From a virus, in IMG/VR virus record IMGVR_UViG_3300003690_003095, positions 1-20,127 of that record: a stretch of 20,127 nucleotides of DNA. One strand, written 5' to 3'. The notes beneath the pieces are model-generated. The model searched no databases. It was not told the DNA's origin and saw only the letters and a list, made by a program, of their open reading frames with translations. The position numbers and the translations under genes were made by a program. Shown piece after piece: positions 7,263 through 13,685 of this stretch; position 1 is the stretch's first letter; each line of letters starts with the position of its first letter.

Positions 7263-7331
7263 ATTTGCCTGGATACTTAGCTTTTGTAGGCATTCTGCAA
7301 GAGCTAAGTCCAGAATGCCATTCAGGCAAAT
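7263..7331 (+). promoter_or_regulatory. Compact nested/crossed inverted-repeat element after the capsid gene
   Basis: Three sets of complementary arms lie in 69 bases. Outer stem: 7263-7274 with 7320-7331, 12 pairs with one G-U. Inner stem B: 7275-7286 with 7298-7309, 12 pairs with one G-U (8 perfect pairs 7275-7282/7302-7309). Stem C: GGCATTCTG (7289-7297) with CAGAATGCC (7311-7319), 9 perfect pairs. B and C cross, because the 5' arm of C is the loop of B and its 3' arm is the bulge between B and the outer stem. They therefore form either a pseudoknot/loop-bulge contact or two alternative folds. No T-tract follows, so it is not a standard terminator. Its role is unknown; it could stabilise capsid mRNA or control the cargo. 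Confidence 0.75.
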
Positions 7332-7338
7332 GCAGTTT

Positions 7339-7581
7339 ATGAAAATCTTTAAAAATTACATAAGAAAAGCTAATATCTTTAATCAAGATAGAAGAAAAAG
7401 GAAAGCTATAAATGATTTACTTAAAAAGTACAAATATGTACTTGAAGTAGATCATATTATGGAGTCTTGGATTACCAAGAGAATCCTGGAAGGACAACAG
7501 GGAAGGAGAAATGAGTTGCTGGAAAAGCAACAGGCAATAAAGGAGCAGGAATTATTCATTGAATATCTTGAAAAATTATGA
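7339..7581 (+). CDS. Small basic helical protein heading the cargo (80 aa)
   Basis: Not recognised. It is strongly basic and helical (YIRKANIFNQDRRKRKAIN...) with a likely coiled-coil C-terminal half (LLEKQQAIKEQELFIEYLEKL) and no membrane segment. Three in-frame ATGs exist (7315, 7330, 7339). The first two lie within the structured element, so 7339 is preferred; it also overlaps in ATGA fashion the stop of the frame that continues the capsid gene. The gene's own stop overlaps the following glycosyltransferase start (ATGA at 7578-7581), coupling the two. The position suggests either a last head gene or the first cargo gene. No SD motif is visible. Confidence 0.6.
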   Translation: MKIFKNYIRKANIFNQDRRKRKAINDLLKKYKYVLEVDHIMESWITKRILEGQQGRRNELLEKQQAIKEQELFIEYLEKL

Positions 7582-8693
7582 AAATCCTTTTTGTACTTGA
7601 TTCTCCTTATTCTTGGGAATCTGGAATTTGGTTTCACAGAAATCATCTTCCTTCAATTGGACTTCAGGCAAGAGGACATGGTGTAAAGTTTATGTCTGTT
7701 GGCGGAATTACACCAAAAGACCTGTTAGAATATCCTGATACTGTTATTTTTGGGAGAACTTATCATCCAGGTTCTAATCCTCTTGAATTATTAAGAGAGT
7801 GGAAAAATATGGGGAAGAGGGTGTTGTATGACATTGATGATGACTTTTGGTCAGTCAATCCAGACAATCCCTCTTCTTTAGTTTCCAACGCATACAAAGA
7901 TCAATACGAGGACTTTATTAGGGAATGTGATGCTGTTATTACCCCAAGTGAAGTTCTAAAGACTAAAATACAAAAACTCGTTAAAGGAAAGAAAGTCTTT
8001 ATCTGCCCAAATGCAATATACTATGACTTCTACCAGGAACGCAGAAGACAGCACGATCAGTTGATTATTGGATATGCTGGAGCAGCTTCTCACTGGAAAG
8101 ATTTGGCTATTATTGGAGATGTCATTGGAGATTTGCAAAAAAAGCACTCTTTCTTATTTGTACTCTATGGAATGACAGGAAGTCCGTTAGAGGGGGAGAT
8201 GTATAAGTATTCTCGTATTCTTTATCAGGGATTACAGCCTGAAAAAGCTCCATACTTACAATCAGCACTTGACTGGTACGAGAAAATCAAAGGATTAGAC
8301 TTGGTTCATATTCCCTTTTATCCTCCAGAACTTCATCCATATAAACTACAAGATGCAGACTTGGACATTGGTTTAGCTCCTTTGTACGATTGTGACTTCA
8401 ATAAGGGCAAATCTTGTATTAAGTTCTATGAATACGCAGCTGTTGGAACAGTAACCTTAGCTTCTGATATTTTGCCTTATTCAAAAGAGGTGAATTATTG
8501 TGCAAAGAATACTTACAAAGATTGGTATAAGAAGTTGGAGAGACTTATTGTTGATAAGAAATTCCGAGGAAGTCTACTTGCAAAACAACAAAAGTGGGTA
8601 AAAGATAATCGTTCTTTGGACAAGATGGCTTTAGAGTGGGAATTAGCTGCTCAAAGACCTGGGGGACTTCCTATCTTGATGCAAAAGAAGTAA
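7578..8693 (+). CDS. GT-B fold glycosyltransferase (GT4-like)
   Basis: This is a cytosolic nucleotide-sugar-dependent glycosyltransferase. The N-terminal Rossmann-like domain starts MKILFVLDSP and ends with YDIDDDFW (84-91), a signature of a family of O-antigen and phage glycosyltransferases. The C-terminal donor domain has FICPNAI (141-147), IGYAGAASHWKDL (164-176) and DIGLAPL (263-269), followed by GKSCIKFYEYAAVG (277-290), the equivalent of the donor-phosphate-binding 'KxxEYxAxG' region. The length of 371 aa is normal, with no transmembrane helix. The donor and acceptor cannot be read from sequence; neighbouring NeuA/NeuB-like and phosphonate genes suggest it builds or extends the same glycan. 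The start forms an ATGA overlap with the previous gene. Confidence 0.85.
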   Translation: MKILFVLDSPYSWESGIWFHRNHLPSIGLQARGHGVKFMSVGGITPKDLLEYPDTVIFGRTYHPGSNPLELLREWKNMGKRVLYDIDDDFWSVNPDNPSSLVSNAYKDQYEDFIRECDAVITPSEVLKTKIQKLVKGKKVFICPNAIYYDFYQERRRQHDQLIIGYAGAASHWKDLAIIGDVIGDLQKKHSFLFVLYGMTGSPLEGEMYKYSRILYQGLQPEKAPYLQSALDWYEKIKGLDLVHIPFYPPELHPYKLQDADLDIGLAPLYDCDFNKGKSCIKFYEYAAVGTVTLASDILPYSKEVNYCAKNTYKDWYKKLERLIVDKKFRGSLLAKQQKWVKDNRSLDKMALEWELAAQRPGGLPILMQKK

Positions 8694-9610
8694 TGAAGAA
8701 TATCTTTATTGTTAATCACAATAGGATTCTGTCAGATTTAGAGAAAGATACAAAAAAACATTCTTGGGAAGATAAAAAGTCAAACTTAAACCTTGTAGGA
8801 ACAATTGAAGAAGCAGATGTGATAGTTATGTGGGGAGATACCACTTCGCTGGAAAGAGGAATAGTAAATTATGCAAGAACTTTAAAGAAACCAGTTATAG
8901 TAGCTCAACATGGTAGGAAGGGAACAAGTAGGTATTTTCCTCCAATAAATGAACCTATCACGGCAGATAAACTTCTTGTATGGGGAATTCGAGATAAGAA
9001 TGCACTTGTTAAAGTAGGACATCCTGAAGATAAGATTGAGATTACAGGGACAAGCATATTCTCTCACTTAAAAGGAAGAAAAAAACATGAAGGAATAAAC
9101 GTAGTATTTTGTCCAGAACATTGGGATAGAGAGATTTCAGAGAATAGAAAGGTTGCATCGATTCTTAATAAACTAAAAGGAGTAAAGATAACTACCAAAC
9201 TAATAGAAGGGCATGATGAGAAACTCTATAAGAATCCTGTAATCTCAAATAGAAATCATGAAAACCATTTAGAGATTTGTGCTGATGTTCTTTCAACTGC
9301 AGATTTAGTTGTAGGAATATCTGAAAGTACCTTTGAACTTATGGCACAATATCTGGATATTCCAGTAGTGATTATGGAGGAATGGTATCCAAAAACCTTT
9401 GGAGGGGATGAAAAATACTATTCATATCGCAGAATAATCTCTGAAGCTAGTAAAGTAGCAAACTTCAAAAACCTTATCTTAGTAATAGAACAACAATTAA
9501 AATCTCCACAAGAATTGAAGAAAGAAAGAGAAATTGTTTGCATTGAGGAGGGGGGAACAGATATTAAAGACCCACTAAAAGAGATGTGTAGTATTATAGA
9601 TAAGTTATAG
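8693..9610 (+). CDS. GT-B-like surface carbohydrate protein (glycosyltransferase or 2-epimerase-like)
   Basis: A 305-residue protein with a two-Rossmann layout: MKNIFIVNHN, then ADVIVMWGDTTS (41-52), PVIVAQHGRKG (67-77), ADKLLVWG (91-98), KIEITGTSIFSHL (114-126), and a late TADLVVGISESTFELMAQYLDIPVVIM (202-228). The order resembles both UDP-GlcNAc 2-epimerases (WecB/NeuC, 'GDTTS...VTGN..D') and CDP-glycerol/GT-B transferases ('HG', 'D..S...E'). Catalytic epimerase residues are not convincingly kept. If it were NeuC-like, it would supply the ManNAc-type precursor for the NeuB-like enzyme; otherwise it transfers a sugar. The open frame extends upstream to 8636, but ATG 8693, overlapping the previous stop in TAATG, is the sensible start. 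Confidence 0.6.
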   Translation: MKNIFIVNHNRILSDLEKDTKKHSWEDKKSNLNLVGTIEEADVIVMWGDTTSLERGIVNYARTLKKPVIVAQHGRKGTSRYFPPINEPITADKLLVWGIRDKNALVKVGHPEDKIEITGTSIFSHLKGRKKHEGINVVFCPEHWDREISENRKVASILNKLKGVKITTKLIEGHDEKLYKNPVISNRNHENHLEICADVLSTADLVVGISESTFELMAQYLDIPVVIMEEWYPKTFGGDEKYYSYRRIISEASKVANFKNLILVIEQQLKSPQELKKEREIVCIEEGGTDIKDPLKEMCSIIDKL

Positions 9611-9618
9611 AGATCAAA

Positions 9619-10926
9619 ATGAAGGAAATCATTAAAGACCTGTATAAATTCAATCGTTGTCTTTTAGGAGAAGGTTACGATAATGCTTTGGAATATCTGA
9701 AGATGTTATTGCCTTTTAATATCTTGGAGTTTCCTTCTGGCACAAAACTAGAAACGTGGGATGTTCCCCAAGAATGGGTAGTAACAGATGCTTGGGTAAA
9801 GTATAAAGGCAAAAAAGTATTGGATTACAAGAAGAATCCATTATGTCTTGTTGTAGGTTCTCTTCCTTTTAAGGGTAAATTAGAGCAAAAAGAGCTAAAA
9901 AAGCACTTATTTACCACAGATAATGAAGATTTTGAATTAGAGGAAAAAAAGGGTGAAAGTACAAAGATGAAGGGTATGCCACAAAAGCAATGGGAAGCTG
10001 TACCTTATAAGTATAAGTTCTATGAGAAAGATTGGGGTTTTTGTATATCAAGGAAGGGATTAGATAAGTTTGATGGTAAGGAATATGAGGTTTTTGTAGA
10101 TGCAAGGTATCAAGATGGGGTAATGAAGATAGCAGAGCATACCATTGTGGGTAAATCAGAGAGAGAAATAGTGCTCATTGCTCATTTAGACCATCCTTTT
10201 CAGGCAAATGACAATCTTTCTGGAGTTGCTTGTTTAATGGATTTAATTCCAAAGCTAAAGGATAAGTTTGATCATACTATTAAGATAATCTTTTGTCCTG
10301 AGACTATTGGTTCTGTAGCTTACTTTTTAACACAGGATATATCAAAGGTTGATTTTGTTCTTGCTTTAGATGCTGTAGGTAACGAAAATAGTTTGCTTGT
10401 CCAAAAATCCTTTAATGAAGACGATAAACTTAATTGGGCTACACATCTTGCTTTGCAATCATTAGGAAAGAATTATAGGAGAGGACAATTTAGATTTATA
10501 CAAGGTTCTGATGAATATACTTGTAACGATCCAAAAATAGGAATACCAGGATTGATGATTTCACGTTTACCATATAGTGAATATCATACATCTCTTGATA
10601 CTCCAGATATTATTAGTGAAGAAAAACTCACAGAAACTCAAGATTTTATTATAAAACTGATTGAGGTAATGGAAAATAACTATATTCCAGAACGAAACTT
10701 TAAGGGGCCATTGATGAGAAGCAAGTATAAATTACAGACATTTAATAAGGAATTCAATAGAAGTTTGGATTATTTGATGTATTTAATGGATGGAAAAAGA
10801 GATATAATCACTTTATGTATTATGTCAGGAATAGGTTGGGATTATACATATAAGATGTTAAATGATTTGAAAAATGAAAATATCATCCTTGATACTGGCA
10901 AAAAGCCAAAGCAAACGATTAACTAA
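9619..10926 (+). CDS. DUF4910/M28-type zinc aminopeptidase-like protein
   Basis: The architecture matches DUF4910-type aminopeptidase-like proteins found in bacterial polysaccharide loci. An N-terminal domain with EFPSGTKLETWDVPQEWVV (37-55) inserts around an M28-like catalytic core. A C-terminal winged-helix-like tail follows (about 370-435). Putative zinc ligands and catalytic residues are in place: HLDHPFQANDNLSG (His189, Asp198), CPETIG (Glu228), ALDAVG (Asp251) and YSEYHTSLDTPD (His323). The 435-residue length is normal for the family. The true substrate is unknown; in glycan clusters it may act on an amino-acid-decorated or N-acylated sugar rather than on peptides. The stop lies 53 bases inside the next gene, an unusually long overlap for this window. 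Confidence 0.8.
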   Translation: MKEIIKDLYKFNRCLLGEGYDNALEYLKMLLPFNILEFPSGTKLETWDVPQEWVVTDAWVKYKGKKVLDYKKNPLCLVVGSLPFKGKLEQKELKKHLFTTDNEDFELEEKKGESTKMKGMPQKQWEAVPYKYKFYEKDWGFCISRKGLDKFDGKEYEVFVDARYQDGVMKIAEHTIVGKSEREIVLIAHLDHPFQANDNLSGVACLMDLIPKLKDKFDHTIKIIFCPETIGSVAYFLTQDISKVDFVLALDAVGNENSLLVQKSFNEDDKLNWATHLALQSLGKNYRRGQFRFIQGSDEYTCNDPKIGIPGLMISRLPYSEYHTSLDTPDIISEEKLTETQDFIIKLIEVMENNYIPERNFKGPLMRSKYKLQTFNKEFNRSLDYLMYLMDGKRDIITLCIMSGIGWDYTYKMLNDLKNENIILDTGKKPKQTIN

Positions 10927-11455
10927 TAAGAACCTATTGGACTTTCTTGGAAAGCCAATGTTTGTATGGAATCTACGAAAATGTAGAGGAGTATTTGGAG
11001 AAGTATACATAAGTTCTGATTCAGATGAGATTCTAAAGATAGCAAGAAGATATGGTGCAAAAACAATAAAAAGACCAGGTAATCTTTGTGGAGAAGTGCC
11101 TAATATCCCAGTTTATCAGCATGCCTTGGAGTTTATGGAAAGTCCTAATGTAATAGTTGCAATACAAGCGTGTTCTCCTACTATGGAAACAGGATTATTA
11201 GAAATAACGAGAGATATTATGTTTTCTGGATGTAAAGAGCTTATGACTTGTCATCCAGTTGAGTCAAAAAAAGACTATCATTCTCAGACTTTCCCTATTT
11301 ATGGTTCAATTTGGGCTATTTCAAAGGAAAGATTAGAGAATTATGGTGATCCGTATAAACCAAATCCAGAAGTATTATTAGTTGATGAAAGTGTAGATAT
11401 ACACAATAAAAGAGATTTCAATAGAGCATTAAAAAGAATGACTACATTGAAATAA
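10874..11455 (+). CDS. NeuA/PseF-like CMP-nonulosonate cytidylyltransferase
   Basis: The enzyme would activate a nonulosonic acid with CTP to give the CMP-sugar donor. The N-terminal nucleotide-binding motif is clear: SLILAKSQSKRLTNKNLLDF (5-24), corresponding to 'ARsgSKrlpgKN', then GKPMFVW, YISSDSDEI (45-53) and KRPGNL (66-71). The metal/sugar side has QACSP (98-102) and a final VDIHNKRDFNRAL (174-186), matching the conserved 'iDI...D' close of this family. At 193 aa it is shorter than the usual 220-230; the loss seems to be in the middle to C-terminal region. An A-type Arg in the 'ARxxSKR' motif is Lys here. It begins 53 bases inside the preceding peptidase-like gene. A related function on another sugar acid (KdsB-like) cannot be excluded. 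Confidence 0.75.
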   Translation: MKISSLILAKSQSKRLTNKNLLDFLGKPMFVWNLRKCRGVFGEVYISSDSDEILKIARRYGAKTIKRPGNLCGEVPNIPVYQHALEFMESPNVIVAIQACSPTMETGLLEITRDIMFSGCKELMTCHPVESKKDYHSQTFPIYGSIWAISKERLENYGDPYKPNPEVLLVDESVDIHNKRDFNRALKRMTTLK

Positions 11456-11472
11456 AAAAGTCGAAAAATAAA

Positions 11473-11484
11473 AAGGAGGAGGTG
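11473..11484 (+). promoter_or_regulatory. Strong Shine-Dalgarno before the GNAT gene
   Basis: AAGGAGGAGGTG ends four bases before the ATG at 11489. It is by far the best ribosome site in the cargo, where most genes rely on stop-start overlaps and show no clear SD. This marks the GNAT gene as an independently translated, probably separately acquired or highly expressed gene. Confidence 0.75.
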
Positions 11485-11488
11485 TCTG

Positions 11489-12019
11489 ATGGAAATATAT
11501 GTGAGAGAAGCAGTCGAAAAAGATTTGGATACCATAGCAAAATTGGGAGCTGAGGCTTTCAAGGGACACGGGGGTTCTATAAGTAGTTCTAAGGAATGGT
11601 CAAATTGCTGGTTTAGGGCATTTCCCATGTATCAGTATTATGTAGCTATTATACGGTGGACAGAAAGTTTCACCTTAGAACAAGTTATAGGGTTTGTGGG
11701 ATGGCAGGTACATGGAGGATTCAATAGGGCACAACCAGTCCTCGAGCTAGAGCAGATAGCAATTGATGTAAATCATCGAGGACAAAATTTAGCACCTTTA
11801 CTCATTGAGAAAAGTTTTCTTAAAATAGTTGAATGGATGAAGGAAGAAAACTCTCAATTACAAGATGAGATTAACGTCATAGTATGGGGATATTCCTCAA
11901 ATTTATCTGCAATGAGGTTATATCTTCGTAAGTTTACTGATGGCGTGGTAGGAACACGACTTCAATATGGCGATGATAAAGTAGAAAGTATGCTTCGCTA
12001 TAGAGAGAAGTTAGTTTAA
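11489..12019 (+). CDS. GNAT-family N-acetyltransferase
   Basis: An acetyl-CoA-dependent acyltransferase fold. The beta4-alpha3 acetyl-CoA motif is LELEQIAIDVNHRGQNLAPLLI (residues about 86-107), with HRGQNLA as the pyrophosphate-binding Q/RxxGxA loop. The C-terminal strand and helix INVIVWGYSSNLSAMRLYLRKF give the usual 'N..A..LY...GF' element. Length is 176 aa. Within the cluster it could N-acetylate an amino-sugar intermediate (compare PseH) or a phosphonate, but the substrate is not determined. It is flanked by gaps (33 bases before, 40 after) in an otherwise overlapping gene string, has a strong SD before it, and is followed by a GC-rich hairpin, so it looks like an inserted cassette. Confidence 0.8.
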   Translation: MEIYVREAVEKDLDTIAKLGAEAFKGHGGSISSSKEWSNCWFRAFPMYQYYVAIIRWTESFTLEQVIGFVGWQVHGGFNRAQPVLELEQIAIDVNHRGQNLAPLLIEKSFLKIVEWMKEENSQLQDEINVIVWGYSSNLSAMRLYLRKFTDGVVGTRLQYGDDKVESMLRYREKLV

Positions 12020-12055
12020 GATTAAGGGGCCTCAAAGGAGGAGAGGCCCCAATCT
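12019..12055 (+). promoter_or_regulatory. GC-rich hairpin carrying a Shine-Dalgarno in its loop
   Basis: GGGGCCTC (12026-12033) pairs perfectly with GAGGCCCC (12043-12050). AGATT (12019-12023) and AATCT (12051-12055) extend the stem below a two-base bulge. The nine-base loop is AAAGGAGGA, a strong ribosome-binding sequence. The ATG of the NeuB-like gene is at 12060, five bases past the stem and about 18 from the SD core. There is no T-run after it, so termination is doubtful. Either it is a post-gene hairpin stabilising the GNAT message, or it controls translation of the NeuB-like gene. Confidence 0.7.
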
Positions 12056-12059
12056 ATTT

Positions 12060-12767
12060 ATGAATAATAATAAAATTAGAATTATAGCAGAAATAGGGCA
12101 TAACTTTAATGGCAGCATGAAAATTGCTAAGGATATGATATTGGAAGCAAAAGAATGTGGAGCTGATTTGGTTAAATTTCAACTTTATGATGTGAATACT
12201 ATTAAAAAGCCATATCAGAGTAGATATTTTGAGTTATGGGCAGCAGAATTATCTAAAGAAAACTTATTAGAGCTTAAAGAAACAGCAAAGGAAATAGGAA
12301 TAGAATTGTTTGCATCTGTATTTTCTGCAGATAGGGTAGATTGGCTAGAAAATATAGGAGTAAAAAGATACAAGATAGCTAGTAGAAGTATTTATGATTC
12401 TAAACTTATTAAAAGAATAGAACTTACAGGTAAACCTATAATAGCCTCATTGGGAAAATGGAAAGAACAAGGATTTCCAAAGATAAAAAATGCTGAATAT
12501 TTATACTGTGTTAGCGATTATCCAGCAAAAATAGATAGAGATAAGTTCCCAAAAAAGTTTAATTCTAATGGGTATACTGGATTCTCTGATCATACAATAG
12601 GAACTGGTTGGGCTAAAGAAGCATTAAGAAGGGGAGCAACCATCCTAGAAAAACACTTTACATTAAGTAAACAACTCCCAGGATACAATCAAGAAGGAAG
12701 CTGTGAGCCTTATGAGTTAAAAGATATAGTCAAGTTTGCTCGCCAAAGAGAACAGGATATTTCATGA
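12060..12767 (+). CDS. NeuB-like nonulosonate synthase lacking the SAF domain
   Basis: NeuB family enzymes condense PEP with an N-acyl-mannosamine or related sugar to form sialic acid, legionaminic acid or pseudaminic acid. TIM-barrel motifs are present in order: IIAEIGHNFNGSM (8-20), ADLVKFQLY (35-43), AELSKE (62-67), LFASVFS (83-89), YKIASRS (104-110), KPIIASLG (125-132), YCVSDYPA (149-156), GFSDHTIG (174-181) and ATILEKHFTL (193-202). The usual family length is about 340-350 residues, with a C-terminal antifreeze-like SAF domain that contributes to the partner active site in the dimer. This protein stops at 235, right after the barrel, so that domain is missing here. No separate SAF-like ORF is seen nearby. 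The downstream HAD start overlaps its stop (ATGA at 12764-12767). Confidence 0.85.
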   Translation: MNNNKIRIIAEIGHNFNGSMKIAKDMILEAKECGADLVKFQLYDVNTIKKPYQSRYFELWAAELSKENLLELKETAKEIGIELFASVFSADRVDWLENIGVKRYKIASRSIYDSKLIKRIELTGKPIIASLGKWKEQGFPKIKNAEYLYCVSDYPAKIDRDKFPKKFNSNGYTGFSDHTIGTGWAKEALRRGATILEKHFTLSKQLPGYNQEGSCEPYELKDIVKFARQREQDIS

Positions 12768-13060
12768 TGTATTATTTTGACATAGATGGAGTTATATGTT
12801 CTGACGAGAAAGGAGAATATGAAAAAGCAAAACCATTTAAGAAAAGAATACAAAAGGTTAATAATCTTTATGATGATGGACATACAATAGTTTTCTATAC
12901 TGGGCGAGGTAAGAAAACTAAGATAAATTGGCGTAAGCTGACTGAAGAACAATTCAAGAAATGGGGAGTAAAGTATCATAAGATACTGTTTACAAAGGAA
13001 CCATTCGAAATTCTAGTAGATGATAAAGCAATAAACGATAAAGTATTTTTCAATGGATAA
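12764..13060 (+). CDS. HAD-superfamily small protein of capsule/LPS type
   Basis: The N-terminal FDIDGVICSD (5-14) carries the nucleophile Asp6 and general acid Asp8 of the HAD fold. TGRG (46-49) is motif II, and VDDKAIND (85-92) is motif IV with a DD pair. The organisation 'FDIDG...LYDDGHTIVFYTGRG...W.VKYHKI...K......VDDKA' is that of small HAD proteins common in polysaccharide clusters. These lack a cap domain and may act as phosphatases of sugar or nonulosonate-9-phosphate-type intermediates; the substrate is not known. The length is 98 aa, and the start overlaps the NeuB-like stop. Phosphatase activity for the nonulosonate route is an attractive but unproven role. Confidence 0.75.
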   Translation: MMYYFDIDGVICSDEKGEYEKAKPFKKRIQKVNNLYDDGHTIVFYTGRGKKTKINWRKLTEEQFKKWGVKYHKILFTKEPFEILVDDKAINDKVFFNG

Positions 13061-13685
13061 AAGAATAGAAGATTTAGAAATAGTACAGCAGGTCTTTGAT
13101 AAGCATAAAGCTCATTTCTTTGTAGGATATGGAGCCTTACTTGGCTGGTATAGAGATGGTATGTGGCTTCCTGGGGATGATGATATTGATATTGGCTGTA
13201 TTGAGCCTTTAGACTTAAAAACGAGAAAGTCAATAGGTTGGATGCTTTATGATTTAGGATTTAAGCCACAATCAATAGGGTTTAATGTCTTTGGGAGAAT
13301 GGAACCAGCTGAAATGGGATATAATGGAGATATGGATAGTGGCGTTATTGTTTGTGAAAAGAATATCAAATTTACTATATTCTTTTTTAATAAGGAGATG
13401 TGTAAGATTCATAAAGAAGAATATGTGTGTACGCCAAAACTGGGAGCACTGAAGCTAATAGCTACCCCAACAAAGTTCTATAAGAAGCTAGATAAGGTAA
13501 GTATAGGAAAGAAAGAATACTTAACTCCCAGTCCTATTGAGGATTATCTAAAGTTTTCTTATGAGGATTGGAAAGACCCTATGAAGAGAGATCATAGCAA
13601 AACTTTCTTTGAGGCTCACCCAGAACAAATAGAAATGATAAAAGATGTAGAGAAAAAAAATCAAGTAGTTCAATGGAAAAAATAA
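13053..13685 (+). CDS. LicD-family phosphotransferase
   Basis: LicD proteins transfer phosphocholine-type or related phospho-alcohol groups from CDP/CMP donors to glycans. Key motifs are present: VGYGALLGWYRDG (24-36), LPGDDDIDIGC (39-49; the metal-binding Asp cluster of the nucleotidyltransferase-like fold) and, near the end, PSPIEDYLKFSYEDWKDP (159-176), the conserved LicD C-terminal signature. The 210-residue length is near normal. It overlaps the HAD gene by 8 bases and the PEP mutase gene by 13. LicD relatives beside phosphonate genes are credible transferases of CMP-phosphonates to glycans, so here the predicted donor is the product of the cytidylyltransferase at 15911. This is inference from context; direct biochemical proof would be needed. 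Confidence 0.8.
   Translation: MDKRIEDLEIVQQVFDKHKAHFFVGYGALLGWYRDGMWLPGDDDIDIGCIEPLDLKTRKSIGWMLYDLGFKPQSIGFNVFGRMEPAEMGYNGDMDSGVIVCEKNIKFTIFFFNKEMCKIHKEEYVCTPKLGALKLIATPTKFYKKLDKVSIGKKEYLTPSPIEDYLKFSYEDWKDPMKRDHSKTFFEAHPEQIEMIKDVEKKNQVVQWKK

Noticed and set aside
7263-7331. Integron attC-type recombination site
   Set aside because: The arms lack the GTTRRRY/RYYYAAC core elements and no integrase is present.
8636-8692. Upstream extension of the GT-B-like gene
   Set aside because: It overlaps the end of the previous glycosyltransferase. The TAATG junction at 8691-8695 and a normal N-terminal strand begin at 8693.
12019-12060. Rho-independent terminator after the GNAT gene
   Set aside because: The stem is strong, but the 3' side is AATCTATTTA with no run of T, and the SD in the loop suggests another role. 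Termination is not excluded.
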